A DNA stretch of 64,000 bases from Aspergillus flavus (lineage: Eukaryota > Ascomycota > Eurotiomycetes > Eurotiales > Aspergillaceae), in the NCBI RefSeq assembly GCF_009017415.1, contig NC_092406.1:4774001-4838000 (forward strand), written 5' to 3'. Of the stretch, positions 1 through 12,326 are shown one piece after another. Each line of letters opens with the position of its first letter. Position 1 is the stretch's first letter. The position numbers and the translations under genes were made by a program. The notes beneath the pieces were generated by a model. That model saw only the letters and a program-made list of their open reading frames with translations, ran no database searches and was not told where the DNA came from.

Positions 1-2152
1 CGGCAGTACCAGGAATTGAGGGGGAATAGGGTTTACAAGAAGAAAAGAAGAACCGAAGAATGTAATCAGGGTCGAGGGGAGAAAGGGAGACGAGGATATA
101 CTAGAGGGGAAAATCAGATCACGAAGGCTGTTTGTACACCAGGTGTGTTGATCTTCATAGGTGGGAACTCGAAACGGCTCGATCGGTGGGGGATGAACAG
201 GAATGGAGAATAAAGAGATGAAGAAGGAAAAGAGGATTTCAGATTCTAGGGGGAAGAAACACGTAGAGAGCCCTCTTTGTGTTAATAAGGGAGAGGGAAA
301 ATGAAGCGAAATCAAACAACTTCGGGGCTGAATAGTACGTATGGAAGGTGAAAAGGAATTCTAGAGAGGTACACATCAGTACCCTGCCAACCTGAGTAAG
401 AGGTTTGGTCTGGTCGCCGTATTACCGGGTTGGCCGAAGGATTTGACTGGGTCTCTCAAGTCCAAAGGGCAGGGTGGCGCAGAGAGCAAGTAGGTTATGT
501 AGGTGAGTAACTGTTAAGAAAACAAGCCTTTCTTCCTATATTCAACCCCTCAATCCACTCGGAAGAGATGAAAAATACGTATGTGAAAATGGAATCCCGA
601 CGCAGATAAATGGTTTAGGAGATAGAGGAGACCTCAAACGATCTGGGGTTGTGGTATGCAAGGGTGATAATAAGTTGTAGTTTTTTAGTTCTTTCCCTAC
701 TGGAAGTTAGTCCAACCAGAAAAAGCATCCTACTCGGGTTAGTCCATCTGGTAATACTCGTGGTATGGTAATGTTTGCGCACGCTAGTTCCGTTGCCTGC
801 TGATGTAAAAAAGAAAAAAAAAATGGTTTCGCGTGCAATACCGTCTATGCCAAAGGTACAACCTACGTATCCTATCTCATCGATTTTAGATTTTTTGTGA
901 AGGGTAATTATCCTAAAACCATTGGAAGCCCTTGTTGAAAGCAATAACAGACTTTTGAAATCCATTCTATGAAGCTACAACACTATCTATCTTGACTGGT
1001 TCAGCGATAGTAACTACTTCGAGAAACGTTTAATCTTGCCTATACCGATATATCTTGTCCCAATTGTAAATAAGAAACATTAGCCAAAGCATTGAGCCAA
1101 GAAGTAAAATATGAGCACAGATATATGTATTAGATCGTGAACTGAAACACGTATCAAGGAATCTATTTTTTTTTGGTGATATGAAGTATATATTAGTTTA
1201 CCTTTATCCCTAAAACACAGTCTAGGATATTCTTCAATGATTTGAAATTCCTTAAGCACTATGGTGCTTGAACCTCCAAATGGTGAAAGGTCTGAACGTC
1301 CAAATGAATATGCAAGAGCACCGCGGTGCCCTTCCATAACTGTTTTAGGCGAGGAAAGAGCAGAAAAGAGGTGGGGGCTGTCATTGCTCTCTATCAGCAA
1401 ACCCGTTGCAGCTGCGCACGAGAGCACCATGTTAAGAAGTCAGAGCAAATTTCTTCGATGCCCTCTCACCGTCTTAAGATATTTCTGATTGTGCTGGTTT
1501 TGCGAAATGAGTAAAGTCAATAATATCATGAGAGCCTAACATGCATACAACTATGCAGCTCCACCCTCACCGTCAGTTCCATCACAACGTATTGGTGACT
1601 GCGTAGCAGGAGGACCCACATAGATAGCATCGTCATCAGTCATGCATAATCATGTTAGGGATTTCATATCATGGGATTTGCTGGGAATATCTCAAAGAGC
1701 ACGGCTGGAATATTTAATGGCATCTATGTATGCTGAAACTGGTTTGTTACAGGATGTTGTACAGTGCATCATGATCCTTGCCCTGAGACGGCATTGGGAC
1801 ACAAACCTCTGAGCATTGACTAAATGTTGAATTCTGGAAAGGGCTTGCCATGATACTTACTAGCGGGATTCGAATCAATTACTCTGTATAACCATATCGA
1901 CCAGAAAGAATATAGCTATGCACGGTACTGATTCATGCCATGGCAGCCATAGCACAACAGGTTCAAGATCGAGCCGTAGCGAATAGGGGGGATTCTTATT
2001 ATCACTCAGTTGCTTCTAGAGATTCTTCATTGGTATTAGATGCTAATCACAAAAGACGTACTACACCTGGGATATCTAATAACAAAATAAGGATAATTGT
2101 GACAAAGGAAAGACATAAGTCAATGACATCTTCAGGTTGAAACCACCGACCC
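1..2152. other. Left-edge region without a supported gene
   Basis: I see no gene I can support here. Two 116-codon open frames on the minus strand (615-965 and 1080-1430) show no recognisable domain and no convincing splice partners. The first 300 bases are purine-rich on the plus strand and could be leader or flank of a gene beyond the window edge. Confidence 0.5.
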
Positions 2153-3499
2153 CTAACTTTCATTGGGGGATTCTATCAAATCGTACCTCTTTTCATACTG
2201 TGTTATACTCCTTCGCAAATCTGCAGCCATGACAAAATTTGGTATTGTGAATGTCTGGTCGTTGTTGAGCTCACATCGCCCATCACTTAGCCCTGATTTT
2301 GAATGTATTTCTTCGCCGGCTTGACCAGTTCGCTCAAACAGGGGTGACCGACTTCGTGGAGTGTAGGACCGGAGTGAATTGGTCGATTTCATCCTATGTA
2401 ATGTTTTCATAGAGATGATTTGTCCAGCCGCCGGAGATGCAACAACGGTGGTCCCAGGCATAGCTGTAGGAGGGGGGGTTGGACTGTTAGAACGAAAAAG
2501 TGGATGGATATTACTCTCATCGGATAGCGTTAGTTTTGGGGGACCACCCTTGCTGGGAACCTCTGGCTGAAGTGATCTTGACGTATCCGATGACCTCCTT
2601 AATGAAGTTTGCCGTCGCAGAGTATCCAAAGAGCACCCAAACTCTTGTTTATTCCCCTGCGTTTTGCGTGACCCAGCGTCGCCATCGCCTCCCACAGCGT
2701 AACTGTTATGTCCGTAGAGATAGCCATTGAACGTATTGCGCATTACAGCGCATTCAGGATAGGCTATTGGCGGATTGAGATCAACAGAACTGTGTTTTGA
2801 ATCTTGCTGGTATAGCGTTCGGCCTGAGTAGCGCGTAGCACATGACGTAGATTTCTGGATCGCAATCGAACTATCACAGCTCCGCTTTCGATCTGTGGAT
2901 TTTTTTGGTGAGTCAACTACAAGCTGCGGCTGCTTTGTTGACTCCAGTCCGTTGTCTTCAGCTAAATGTCCGTGGAGGGCATCAAGATCGTGAGATAGCG
3001 AGGTTGACCATCTGCTGCGGCTGCTCTGTTCTGCTAGTGTCATTAGGAGAAGCCCACCGAAAAGGCCCTGGGTAAGAACAGAGATTGCCCATATGACAAT
3101 ACGAGTCACCAGCAATAGTCGTTGTCTTGGACCAAGTGACATTTTCTGTTGCTCTATAATGGCCTGTGTCGTGCCCCATGCTATACCTCCGGCAGTCACT
3201 CCTGTAGTCATAGCTGAGTAGACAATCAGGGTGTAATATACGCGCCTTCGGTACGCGCTTAATTGTCTTATATTCTCATTGTTGATATCTGTCAGCCAAA
3301 ATAAGATTGTAACAATGAGTACAATACAGTTCGCTCCGCTCAGGGCTGTGACGGCAGATTCGATCGAGCGAACATTAAACGAGAAGTTTTTGAAGGATGT
3401 CAAGCATAAACCGTCGAGAATGGTGACCACTGTGGTTAGCGCGAAGGATGCTCCCCCTAGTACGCATGGCAGAGAAGGTCGAGCCACATTGAAATTCAT
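2153..3499 (-). CDS. Four-helix fungal membrane protein with long serine-rich tail, function unknown
   Basis: I do not recognise this 448-residue single-exon protein as a named family. Its N-terminal third has four clear hydrophobic segments, at about residues 12-32, 50-70, 90-112 and 129-152. They are separated by short loops, one rich in Arg and Tyr (around residues 80-88). The remainder, from about residue 155, is a hydrophilic Ser/Arg/Pro-rich tail with many possible phosphorylation sites and no cysteine-rich or enzymatic motif. The layout (small tetraspan core plus long disordered cytosolic tail) suggests an integral membrane protein of the plasma membrane or endomembranes with a regulatory tail. 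That is inference. The start at MNFNVARPS is the first ATG of the frame and lies just before the first helix. No introns are needed. Confidence 0.75.
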   Translation of the reverse strand: MNFNVARPSLPCVLGGASFALTTVVTILDGLCLTSFKNFSFNVRSIESAVTALSGANCIVLIVTILFWLTDINNENIRQLSAYRRRVYYTLIVYSAMTTGVTAGGIAWGTTQAIIEQQKMSLGPRQRLLLVTRIVIWAISVLTQGLFGGLLLMTLAEQSSRSRWSTSLSHDLDALHGHLAEDNGLESTKQPQLVVDSPKKSTDRKRSCDSSIAIQKSTSCATRYSGRTLYQQDSKHSSVDLNPPIAYPECAVMRNTFNGYLYGHNSYAVGGDGDAGSRKTQGNKQEFGCSLDTLRRQTSLRRSSDTSRSLQPEVPSKGGPPKLTLSDESNIHPLFRSNSPTPPPTAMPGTTVVASPAAGQIISMKTLHRMKSTNSLRSYTPRSRSPLFERTGQAGEEIHSKSGLSDGRCELNNDQTFTIPNFVMAADLRRSITQYEKRYDLIESPNES

Positions 3500-5785
3500 A
3501 GCGGTGGTTGGAAAATAAGCAGGCGTAGGCGTTCGTCAAGGAATAAACCCGAGGGTATACCAAGGTCCAAGGGATCCAATGAACAGCGGTGTCGGATTCG
3601 AGTGTATATAGGGTCGCTGTACTTGAAGAATGAAACAGCTTAAGATGGTGTATGTTGTAGGTGAAGACAGTATATGACAAAGGAGCCCGGGGTATCATCA
3701 AGGGTTAAAAAATGCTTTCATGGCAGTTTTATGGATGCCATTCAGAAATGAAGTAGGAGTAACATTAAAGCATAGAATAAGGGCAGGCCGTAGGTGAGTA
3801 TGAGATCAAACCGTGACTAGAATACTGTGGAAGTAAGAAAGATATATGTCCGAGCGAGAATTTATATCCAAAAGTAGCGGGAGAGCCTGAAGTCTATCTA
3901 TTTAAAATTAGGTAGAGGGCAGCGGGGGGAAGAAGTTCCCCGTAGGTGATTGCATTGGGACGCATACAACAGTCCGAATGGATATCGCATATGCAAAGAC
4001 TACGGCTAAAGTGACAGGGGTAGATCTCGGTGCCACCTAGTTGGGACTCTCAGATCGCGCTATCTTTCGTTAGAAGGTCTAGATAGAATTCCAGATAGCT
4101 CCTATTTTAAGTGAGAAACCAAAGGGGTATGAAAAATAAAAAAAGAAAGAAAAGAAAAGATAGACGGAGAGGGTAAAAGAGAAGCCCTCCCCTGGAACAT
4201 GAATTGCTCAGGCCCTATATATTGGAATGACACAAGGCCTCTCAACCACCAGAGTGAAGCTGTCTGGTCCTTGTATGTAGAACTAGTCACTTCCTAGGTT
4301 TCGCACAGGATAACAAATCTTGTTCATCTATGATGGGACTGATTGTTGATGCATCCCTTTCAACAGCCAAGTAGTTTGCACGCATGGCAATCATCACTAA
4401 TATGCCTCTGAGTCAGTAAGAATCATTGGAACCACATTTTTATTGTATGTTTCTCACAGGATGTGCTAGCGCGTGGAACACGTCCAGAAGGGAATTTGTC
4501 AAGGGTTGGTGGCTTCATGGGTGAAATACGCGGGACGATCTCCAGGTTGCCGGAACAGTCTTAAAGGTCTGACCGTCCAGTTACATTCCAAGATAATGGA
4601 TAATATCGATAAACACCCCGATTCATAGATGTGATATATCTATTATCTGAGGGACTGGGTCAAGAGCTGAAGAATCTGGAGACAGGTAATGATATTGTTA
4701 TTGTTCGATTAACACTATAGATACTACAACAATGGCAATAGGAAGTCTGTTTATAGTTAGTATTTTCAGAGACCAACGTTGCCATAATTAAGTCTTGTGG
4801 GAGATGTGTTGCTAGTAGGCTTCGAATTACAAAGTGTACATGGGGGATGTGTGAATGGTCCTCTGGCGAAAATAATTACGCGTGATAGATCCAAGAGATA
4901 TATCACAGGTGCGCCCCGTTCCGCAAGAAAAGTTAATCAGAAATTTACACATTATTCCTACACACTGTGTGCCTGAATCGTTCTATTCTCTCATCTCCTC
5001 CCTCCTCTTTCTTCTCAATAATTTTTTTCTGGTGGTTGTTGATGATGCAAGTGGTTTTAATTTATCGTCTACTCGTTTCCCTTGTGCAAATGGCCTCTCA
5101 CTCATGTACTCCGTAAATATTACGAAATATTGTAGACTGACTATATGGCGGTCACCTGGCCGCTGGCAGCGTATTCAGACATCCTTATGACGATGAGAGC
5201 CAATGACTCTTTGTAGTAAAAATTCGTTCTTGGACTCATAACGACCCTGACCTTAACTTTCATCTTGCTTGTGAATCCTCCGCAATTTAGTGTATGCGCC
5301 TTGTATGCACAGTTTAACCCTTATCCGGCGCGCGCCGACCCCAACTTGAGCAGCAGGGAAATTCTTAAATAGTGTATGTACCTTTTGATAGTATTTTAGG
5401 CCATGAAAGTGAAAGCCCATTCTCGCCGCTCTTGTTGAAATAGTATGCCACCTAGCTATCTACTATATACCTATGGAACCAAACCACTCTACCCGAACAG
5501 GAAATTGTGGCTGGACGTATTTAATGTGGCTGTGAAGGTGCGGCTTGACGGAGATGCCGTGACCGCCTCCAGGCCAACTGCTCCTCTTCCCCCCCCAAAA
5601 TCGTCATGGATTGTCATCATCATTGTTCTTCCTGGCAATTCCTCAGTTCTCTAATCTAACACCCCCTATTTCCTCTTCCAATATTCAAGGACTGGGCAGC
5701 GTACTTACCACCATACTCACATCTTTCTGTGCCTCCAAACATCCAACTTTTTTTCTAGCCATCTTCACTCCTCTGGTGGCGCAAG
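3500..5785. other. Intergenic region before rad23
   Basis: Upstream flank of the minus-strand membrane protein gene and of rad23. Short open frames on both strands (for example 4882-5190) look random. One exact TACTCCGTA copy lies at 5107-5115. The last 200 bases are pyrimidine-rich, as in many fungal leaders. Confidence 0.5.
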
Positions 5786-7361
5786 ATGAAGCTTACCTTT
5801 AAAGTAGGCATCTCTAACACCCCGCCTGTTCATTAATGACTGAAGCTAACAACCATCTCTTCTCTACTCTAGGACTTGAAACAGCAGAAGTTCGTAATTG
5901 ATGCAGAGCCCTCAGAGACGGTAATAACCCCAGGTGCCGATATCTTCGCCGTGTCAATGCGGGGCTAATAAAATCTCCGTTAGGTTGGACAAGTGAAAGA
6001 AAAGATCTCCAAGGAGAAGGGCTGGGAGGTCCCCCAACTGAAACTGATCTACTCCGGTTCGTCCATGGCGTCTTGCCCGTTATGGTTTCACCACGTCGGC
6101 GTCACATATGATGACTTGGCTAAGTTTTGCTACATGATAAGTCGCTAACCATCCTTTCATCCTACAGGTAAGATCTTGCAAGATGACAAGGCGATCGAAT
6201 CGTACAACATCGAAGAAAAGGGCTTCATAGTATGCATGGTCTCCAAGGTAAATTATACAATGGCGTCCCTTGGTATATATTAAGCTATTTAACCGTGCTG
6301 TGTAGCCTAAGGCCTCCTCGTCTACAGCCACGCCTTCGCAAGCTCCCTCGACGCCTTCGAGAGCTGCCACCTCGACCCCAGCTGCGCCTCCTGCCCCGGC
6401 TCCATCTACAAACGCCTCCGCAACAGCACCACCGGCGACTCCTTCCCCTGCTGCGGCTACACAGCCATCCGACGCTGCTTTCAATGATCCCTCCGCTTTG
6501 CTGAGTGGCTCTCAGGGCGAGGCGGTTATTTCTCACATGGAGAGTATGGGTTTTCCAAGGGATGATATCAACCGCGCTATGAGGGCTGCTTTCTTCAATC
6601 CTACTCGTGCTATTGAATATCTTTTGAATGTGAGATTTGCACATTAACGTTGCCTAAGCGCGATACACATCCGCTGATGATACTCATAACAACCACCAGG
6701 GAATTCCAGAAAACATACAACAGGAACAGGAACAGCAACAACAACAACAACAAGCTGCCACTGCCACTGCTGCTTCGCCTCAACCCCCTGCAGCTTCCGC
6801 TGGGGGAAACGCTCCTGCGACAACTGGTGGTGAAGAACCAGTCAATCTGTTTGAGGCTGCTGCTCAGGCGGGTACCCAGGAAGGTCCCCATGGGGCACGC
6901 TCCGGAAGTGCAGCCGGCGAAGGACTTCCGAATCTCGACTTCCTTCGGAATAACCCACATTTCCAGCAACTTCGCCAGCTAGTCCAGCAGCAACCGCAAA
7001 TGCTCGAACCCATTCTTCAACAAGTGGCGGCCGGTAACCCTCAAATCGCCCAGCTCATCGGCCAGAACGAGGAGCAATTCCTTCAGCTCTTGAGCGAAGA
7101 AGGTGATGGTGCCCTCCCTCCTGGTACGCATCAGATCCATGTCACCGAGGAAGAGAGAGATGCTATCGAACGTGTACGTTTGCCTAATGCCTCTTATTTA
7201 TGCATAATTTCACGCCGGGTCGAAGGCTAATCCAGTACTAGCTATGCCGTCTGGGATTTTCCCGAGATATGGTCATAGAGGCTTACTTTGCATGTGACAA
7301 GAACGAAGAGCTCGCTGCCAACTTTCTATTCGAGAACACTGATGACCCTGAAGACCAATGA
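5786..7361 (+). CDS. rad23: UV excision repair / proteasome shuttle protein Rad23
   Basis: Rad23 carries ubiquitinated proteins to the proteasome and stabilises the XPC/Rad4 damage sensor in nucleotide excision repair. Splicing several short exons gives a protein of about 370 residues with the full family layout. It starts with an N-terminal ubiquitin-like domain beginning [20 protein letters not shown] and ending near the VCMVSK segment. Next come an Ala/Pro/Ser/Thr linker, a first UBA domain (ISHMESMGF...[15 protein letters not shown]) and a Gln-rich stretch at about 6730-6760. Then come the XPC-binding STI1-like segment ([19 protein letters not shown]) and a C-terminal UBA ending ENTDDPEDQ. 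The start codon sits in a six-codon first exon followed by an intron at about 5804. No key region is missing. Confidence 0.95.
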
Positions 7362-8381
7362 TTCAGCGCCAGAGTATTCCCCGTCGAAGGCTTCCCAACA
7401 ATACATTTGCTGCGAACCTAGTGCTGCTCTTTCCCCTTAATGAAAACTGCTGCATCTATCTCCTTGCCGAGTTCCTTACCGAAGCCGGGTTTTATCATGA
7501 CTGGTACAGCTTGCCGTGCCGCTTGCCGTGCACAGCACGCGGAAACACTAGCTGCCACTACTTTCCTCAGTCACATCTTCTCATCCTTACCACTATCTCA
7601 TGGACAACATCTGTAGCGGTATTCTCACATATGGTAGTAGTCTTCACCTATTTCCCTTCTATTCACCGTCTTACTCAGAAGTGACATTTTGGTCGTGTGC
7701 CTAGTTAATGGAACAAAAATGAGATATCTTTGTATCCCTTTCCCCCCCGCGGCACTTGTAAAAATGATCGCGTGAGATGAACGAGGTGTAAAACTAAACC
7801 CGGTTTCGTAAAGTTGAAATAAATACTTCCAGGTGGCTAAGACCAGCACCAGTCTCCATTTTGCTCGTTGATTGGTACATTAAACATGGGGATGACCACT
7901 TTACCTCCACCTACCTAGTACTAGTACCTATCTACAGCACTATACGTTTAATGTGTCCTGTGACCTCATGCCGCGTTTGAGGAGCCTCTTAAGTATCGCT
8001 GACTACGTCACCGGATCAGCAAATGCGCTCAGTAATATCAAAATGACACTTTGCTCTTTTCACAAAGGCCAGAATGTGTGTGCAGTGTTTTGCTATAACG
8101 GGTATAAGTCGACCGAAAAATGACACGATACACACGCCCATCACTGCCCATCGCCTGCACCAGCGGGTATATAGGTGAATCAGAGGCAGTTGCATATCTT
8201 GTACAGGAGATTAGGAAGAGCTAGAAGCTGACCATCGAGGTCGCTTAACCCAGAATTCTCGAAACAAGGGGTGAGAAGAGGACAAAGGAGTAGTGGTTCG
8301 AAATTTGTTAGCTTTACACTATCAGGCATCTCAATACACCATCAGGCATCTGATATAGTAACGCCATCAGATGGTCCAGCT
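7362..8381. other. Intergenic region between convergent rad23 and smp3
   Basis: 3' flanks of two convergent genes. A short direct repeat (ATCAGGCATCT, twice within 8321-8351) is the only structure I noticed. No gene is supported. Confidence 0.5.
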
Positions 8382-10301
8382 TCAATTGCACCCCGCCCTT
8401 TTAGCTCTCCACACGGCCAGTCCGCGCCTACCAATCACTCGCCTCAATGTCGGATAGACACCTTCAGTGCCAAAGTCTAGATCATCCAAGTTGATATGTT
8501 TCCTGTAAGACCACAGTTCGTGTAGCTCTAGAGCTGAGCTAACCGACGACGAACTCGGCAAAAAGGTATATCGATCAAGGAAAGCAGCCGACTTGGGCGC
8601 AACCACGAATACCGAGCCAGCTTGCTTCGATCCAGCAACGTTGCAGGGAGGGAGTAGTTTTTCCAGCTCTTCAATCAAGTTTGGTCCGGGAACGCCCATT
8701 AAGTCTCGAGTCTCGATATTCAGGGATGAATTGTCGTTAGTTCCTAGTAACCATAACGGGGGAGAGTAAGTTTTCCACCAAAAGACTGTGGCAGAGACGA
8801 CAGGGATTTCTCCTGGCAATGCATCATTTGATTCAACACTGCTGGCTGAGATGATAGAGGGCATTGCAAGCTGAGCAGGTACAACCCCCCCTTGGTGATA
8901 AATACCCATTAAAAACCCCAGAGCAGCATTAAATATCATCCAGACGGCCAGGAATAAACGCGATTTGCTCACACGGAAGCAACTGAGGAGAAGAGGTACG
9001 CATGGTATTAAGAAGCGCGGTTCTTGGTGGGGGAAGATTGACAATATGACAGTTGCTGATAAAGCGGAGACAGCACGCGCGTTCTTCAGCCAGGTTGGGA
9101 TTACTGGCAAGCCCCACAATGATATAGCCATCATAGCATATGCAGGCCCAAGGAGCTGCGGCAAGTTAACTAAGAAGTGTTGATAATGAGGGTGGAGACC
9201 ATGAAGTGCCAAGTTTGAACTATCGGAGTTATAAAGTAAATTGTTGATGGGTGTAATTATCGGTGAGTGAAGGGCATCCCACAGGGTTGCAGAAGGCCTA
9301 TAAAAGGCGGTATCAACAAGAACAGCGATTCCAAAGAAGAATATACCGAACCCCACGAAGGAAAATAATGAGACCGGCCTGGATGTTCAAGGATGGTTTA
9401 GTATAAAAATGAAGCACCATTCTCACGGGGATACTGACTTGCGCCGAAAATGAGGCAATAATTGAAGTCCTGGGATGGCAAGAAAAGCTGGAAATGTGAT
9501 TCGATTAAAGACGCCAGCGACAGCAATAAAGGCTAGGACAGCACAAGAGAAGACGGATGAGCGGCGCTATAGACGAACATTAGCCTACCGACATTCCCTC
9601 TTCCTTGACTTTGGTGTGGCGAACAGACCTTATTCACGACAATGCGGCGAATCAAGACCAGACCCCAAGCAACCAGCAACGTCTCAAGGGAGTTGGAGAA
9701 AGTGTGCGTCTGATATGTCCAGGTGACATACGAGGACGCGACCAGCACCACGGTTGCCCGGCGGTGTCGCGCAAAAGGGACTAACTCATATACAGCCCAG
9801 TCCTCCAGCACAAAACCCAAGAGAAACATGACCCCTCGCAGTACATAGTAGATAACCTGTGGAGGAGGGGGTGTCGGGGCCCCTGTTTCGGCATAGAACC
9901 ATTTCAGAAGGCTTATTGGCACGTCGTAGATCGGCCATAGCGGAAAGACGCTGCGGATCGGTTTATCGGCGGTGAATTCCCATGGTAATTTGGATGGGTA
10001 GGAGAGGACGCGACCTGGGGAGCTTAGTTGAGTCCTATGAATAATGGTTTATTGTGGAGGTAGGTTTTGGTCGTCGGATGGCCATCCATCAAAATCAATG
10101 AGACGCGGGACCTGCCGGCAGAAAGAAGCCGCCGCGATAAAACAATGGTCGCATCGACAGATAGCTCTTGAAAGAAAGAATAGCATGCTTACCTGCAAAA
10201 ACTTCAGGTCCCTGAAAGTTCTCGTCTGGATGAAGGTAGCTTGGGGAAAGGGCAAAGTAAACACGGATCACCAGTAGAAGCAAATATGTTCGTCTCCACA
10301 T
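8382..10301 (-). CDS. smp3: GPI mannosyltransferase 4 (Smp3/PIG-Z, GT22)
   Basis: This ER membrane enzyme adds the fourth mannose to the GPI-anchor precursor, using dolichol-phosphate mannose. The exons are at about 10195-10301, 9600-9990 and 8382-9380 with short introns. The N-terminus starts [20 protein letters not shown] and runs straight into the [10 protein letters not shown] motif of luminal loop 1, which carries the Asp-Glu pair conserved in GT22 mannosyltransferases. The C-terminal half keeps the family [14 protein letters not shown] motif (HKEERF-type) and multiple hydrophobic helices. A slightly earlier in-frame ATG at 10370 would add a hydrophobic leader; I prefer the 10301 start because it gives the usual family N-terminus. 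Exon borders in the middle were placed by family similarity and are approximate. It is transcribed divergently from skpA. Confidence 0.9.
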
Positions 10302-11501
10302 GGCTCCGATGGTCAAGTGTAACAATAATAATGATGATAAGACACGGAAAATTATAAATAAGGAAACCAAAAATTTCTATAAACAAAGCACATGCTGTTG
10401 CTTTTGTCCCACATTTGAATAATTCAAAATTCAAGGAACGACATGGTCTAGCATATAGACAAGGTTATCGGAGAGAATCAAGGAGTGGAAGCTTGTTCAG
10501 GACTCTTAGGAGGGTTCGTTCGGTCCGGCTAAGTTGCTGATGTGCAAGACCTATCTCCTCGGACTGGGTGAGAGGGACATGTTGGGGTGACTTCACTGCC
10601 CGCCGTTAATAGGAACCATTGCTGAATTACTAGTTAAAATGTAGTAGTGGTGGTTAAATTAGATTAGCTGGCGATGAATCGAATGATAGTGGGTCGAGGT
10701 TGCGATACATTGGAAGTTTTTGTACGATGCACCTGATGTCCTAAACCTAGATACAGAAGAGACCGAAGAGAAAAATTTCTTTGAATGAAAGATATCATGA
10801 TGATGAACAATAAGAAAGAACGTCACTACTCCTTCATTTGGGAATATATGAATGCTGTGTATAGGATTTGGGAAAAGCCCATAACAGATTGATGTTTCCT
10901 CCAAATTACCGGCTTTGTATTAAATACTGGTATGTACTCCGTACAGTAAGTATCCTTTATATAGGTTTACTGGGTGGAAATACGCTGAGGCAACAACAAG
11001 GCGGCAATCTAGGCGCCACTGCGCAGTGGGGTGAGCCTGAATATTTATTACTTATAGACTCCGTACAACTTGTAAGGAAAAATAAGTACTTATGACCCAC
11101 GCTTTCATCTCCGTACCGACTAAGCGCTAAATGTTCCCTGTATAACTAAGCCTCACTACTACTCTCTGCCATTGATTGTTATTCCTTCCTACCTTCTATT
11201 TCTGCACCGCTACATCTCCCCTTTGAGCTTGCTTTCCTTTTATTCTGTTTCTGCCTCATTGTCCCGAGACACATATATCAAGGTTCGCACCCCAATCTTC
11301 TCTCCACAACCCAGTTTCTCTCTCTTCGAAACTCTCTCACAGTCACCAGTGTCGGTAAATCATCCCCCCACCTCTGTACCCCTCATAAAATATTTAACTT
11401 GGTCCGAATTCGAGCACTCCATGAAAACAAGCTGACTTATCTCGCGAAGGCGACAATTGTTTCAGGTTTTAACAGTCTGCTTAGGACTTGAATATCTCAA
11501 C
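10302..11501. promoter_or_regulatory. Divergent intergenic region smp3 / skpA
   Basis: About 1.2 kb between two divergent starts. It contains one exact TACTCCGTA (10935-10943) and a near-match around 11058. From about 11160 to 11420 it is a CT-rich stretch typical of a fungal 5' leader for skpA. No gene is supported. Confidence 0.5.
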
Positions 11502-12326
11502 ATGGCCACTCCTACTCTAACCTTCACGAGCTCCGACGGCGTTGACATCCCTGTCGGTAGGTGCATTCATCATGATCGATACCTTTTACCAAGAAGAGAT
11601 CCATGATTTCTCTCTTCATCTCCTGGATAGTAGGTTCGGTGCTGATCTGTTGTCCCGTCATTTAGAACGTGATGTCGCCGAACGCTCGCAGCTCATTAAG
11701 AACATGCTCGAAGACTTGGGTGAAACTGGAGAGCCCATTCCTATCCCCAACGTGAGTCATCTTGGATCAGCTATGAGACTCACCTTTCAGTCAACTTTAC
11801 ATGATGGGAACTCACTTACCCGCTGTAGGTCAACGAAGCCGTTCTGAAGAAGGTCATTGAATGGTGCACCCATCATAAGAACGACCCTCCCAGCACCGGC
11901 GATGACGATGATTCCCGCCGCAAGACTACGGATATCGACGAGTGGGATCAGAAGTTCATGCAGGTTGATCAGGAAATGCTTTTCGAAATAATTCTGGTAC
12001 GTACCATCTAAGTTTACGATGTCTTGATAGAAGTTCTGAATCTAGATCCCAATAAAATAGGCCGCCAACTACCTTGACATTAAGGGACTACTTGATGTTG
12101 GCTGCAAGACCGTTGCGAATATGATCAAGGGCAAGTCTCCTGAGGAGATTCGTAAGACCTTCAATATCCAGAACGATTTTACACCCGAGGAGGAGGATCA
12201 GATTCGTCGCGAGAATGAATGGGCAGAGGAGTAAGTGCCTAAAGTTTCCCTTGTTTAACCGTTGCACAATTTGCCCGCCTCTGGAATACCACCGGAATGC
12301 TAACTGCTCTCTGCTATAGCCGCTAA
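11502..12326 (+). CDS. skpA: SCF ubiquitin ligase adaptor Skp1
   Basis: Skp1 links F-box proteins to the cullin in SCF ubiquitin ligases, and also works in kinetochore and vacuolar complexes in yeast. Five exons join to a 161-residue protein, the usual length. It begins with the POZ-fold part ([20 protein letters not shown]), followed by [11 protein letters not shown] and [17 protein letters not shown]. An acidic loop with four Asp follows. The C-terminal F-box-binding helices contain [20 protein letters not shown], then [12 protein letters not shown] and the typical end [10 protein letters not shown]. The last intron leaves only C-CGC-TAA in the final exon, so the stop codon is at 12324-12326. 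This is easy to miss, because the stop is separated from the rest of the gene by an 88-base intron. All introns are GT-AG. Confidence 0.95.

Noticed and set aside
1080..1430. 116-codon minus-strand frame with somewhat protein-like sequence
   Set aside because: No domain, no good upstream exon, and the overlapping plus-strand frame is equally open; not enough for a gene call.
1866..1880. GGATTCGAATCA word resembling a tRNA B box
   Set aside because: The last bases do not fit the consensus and no acceptor or D stem is visible nearby.
6285..6969. Two 119-codon minus-strand frames rich in Arg, Ser or Leu
   Set aside because: They are antisense shadows of the Ala/Pro/Gln-rich linkers of rad23.
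8321..8351. Short direct repeat ATCAGGCATCT in two copies
   Set aside because: Only two copies and no array or element structure; not CRISPR-like and not informative.
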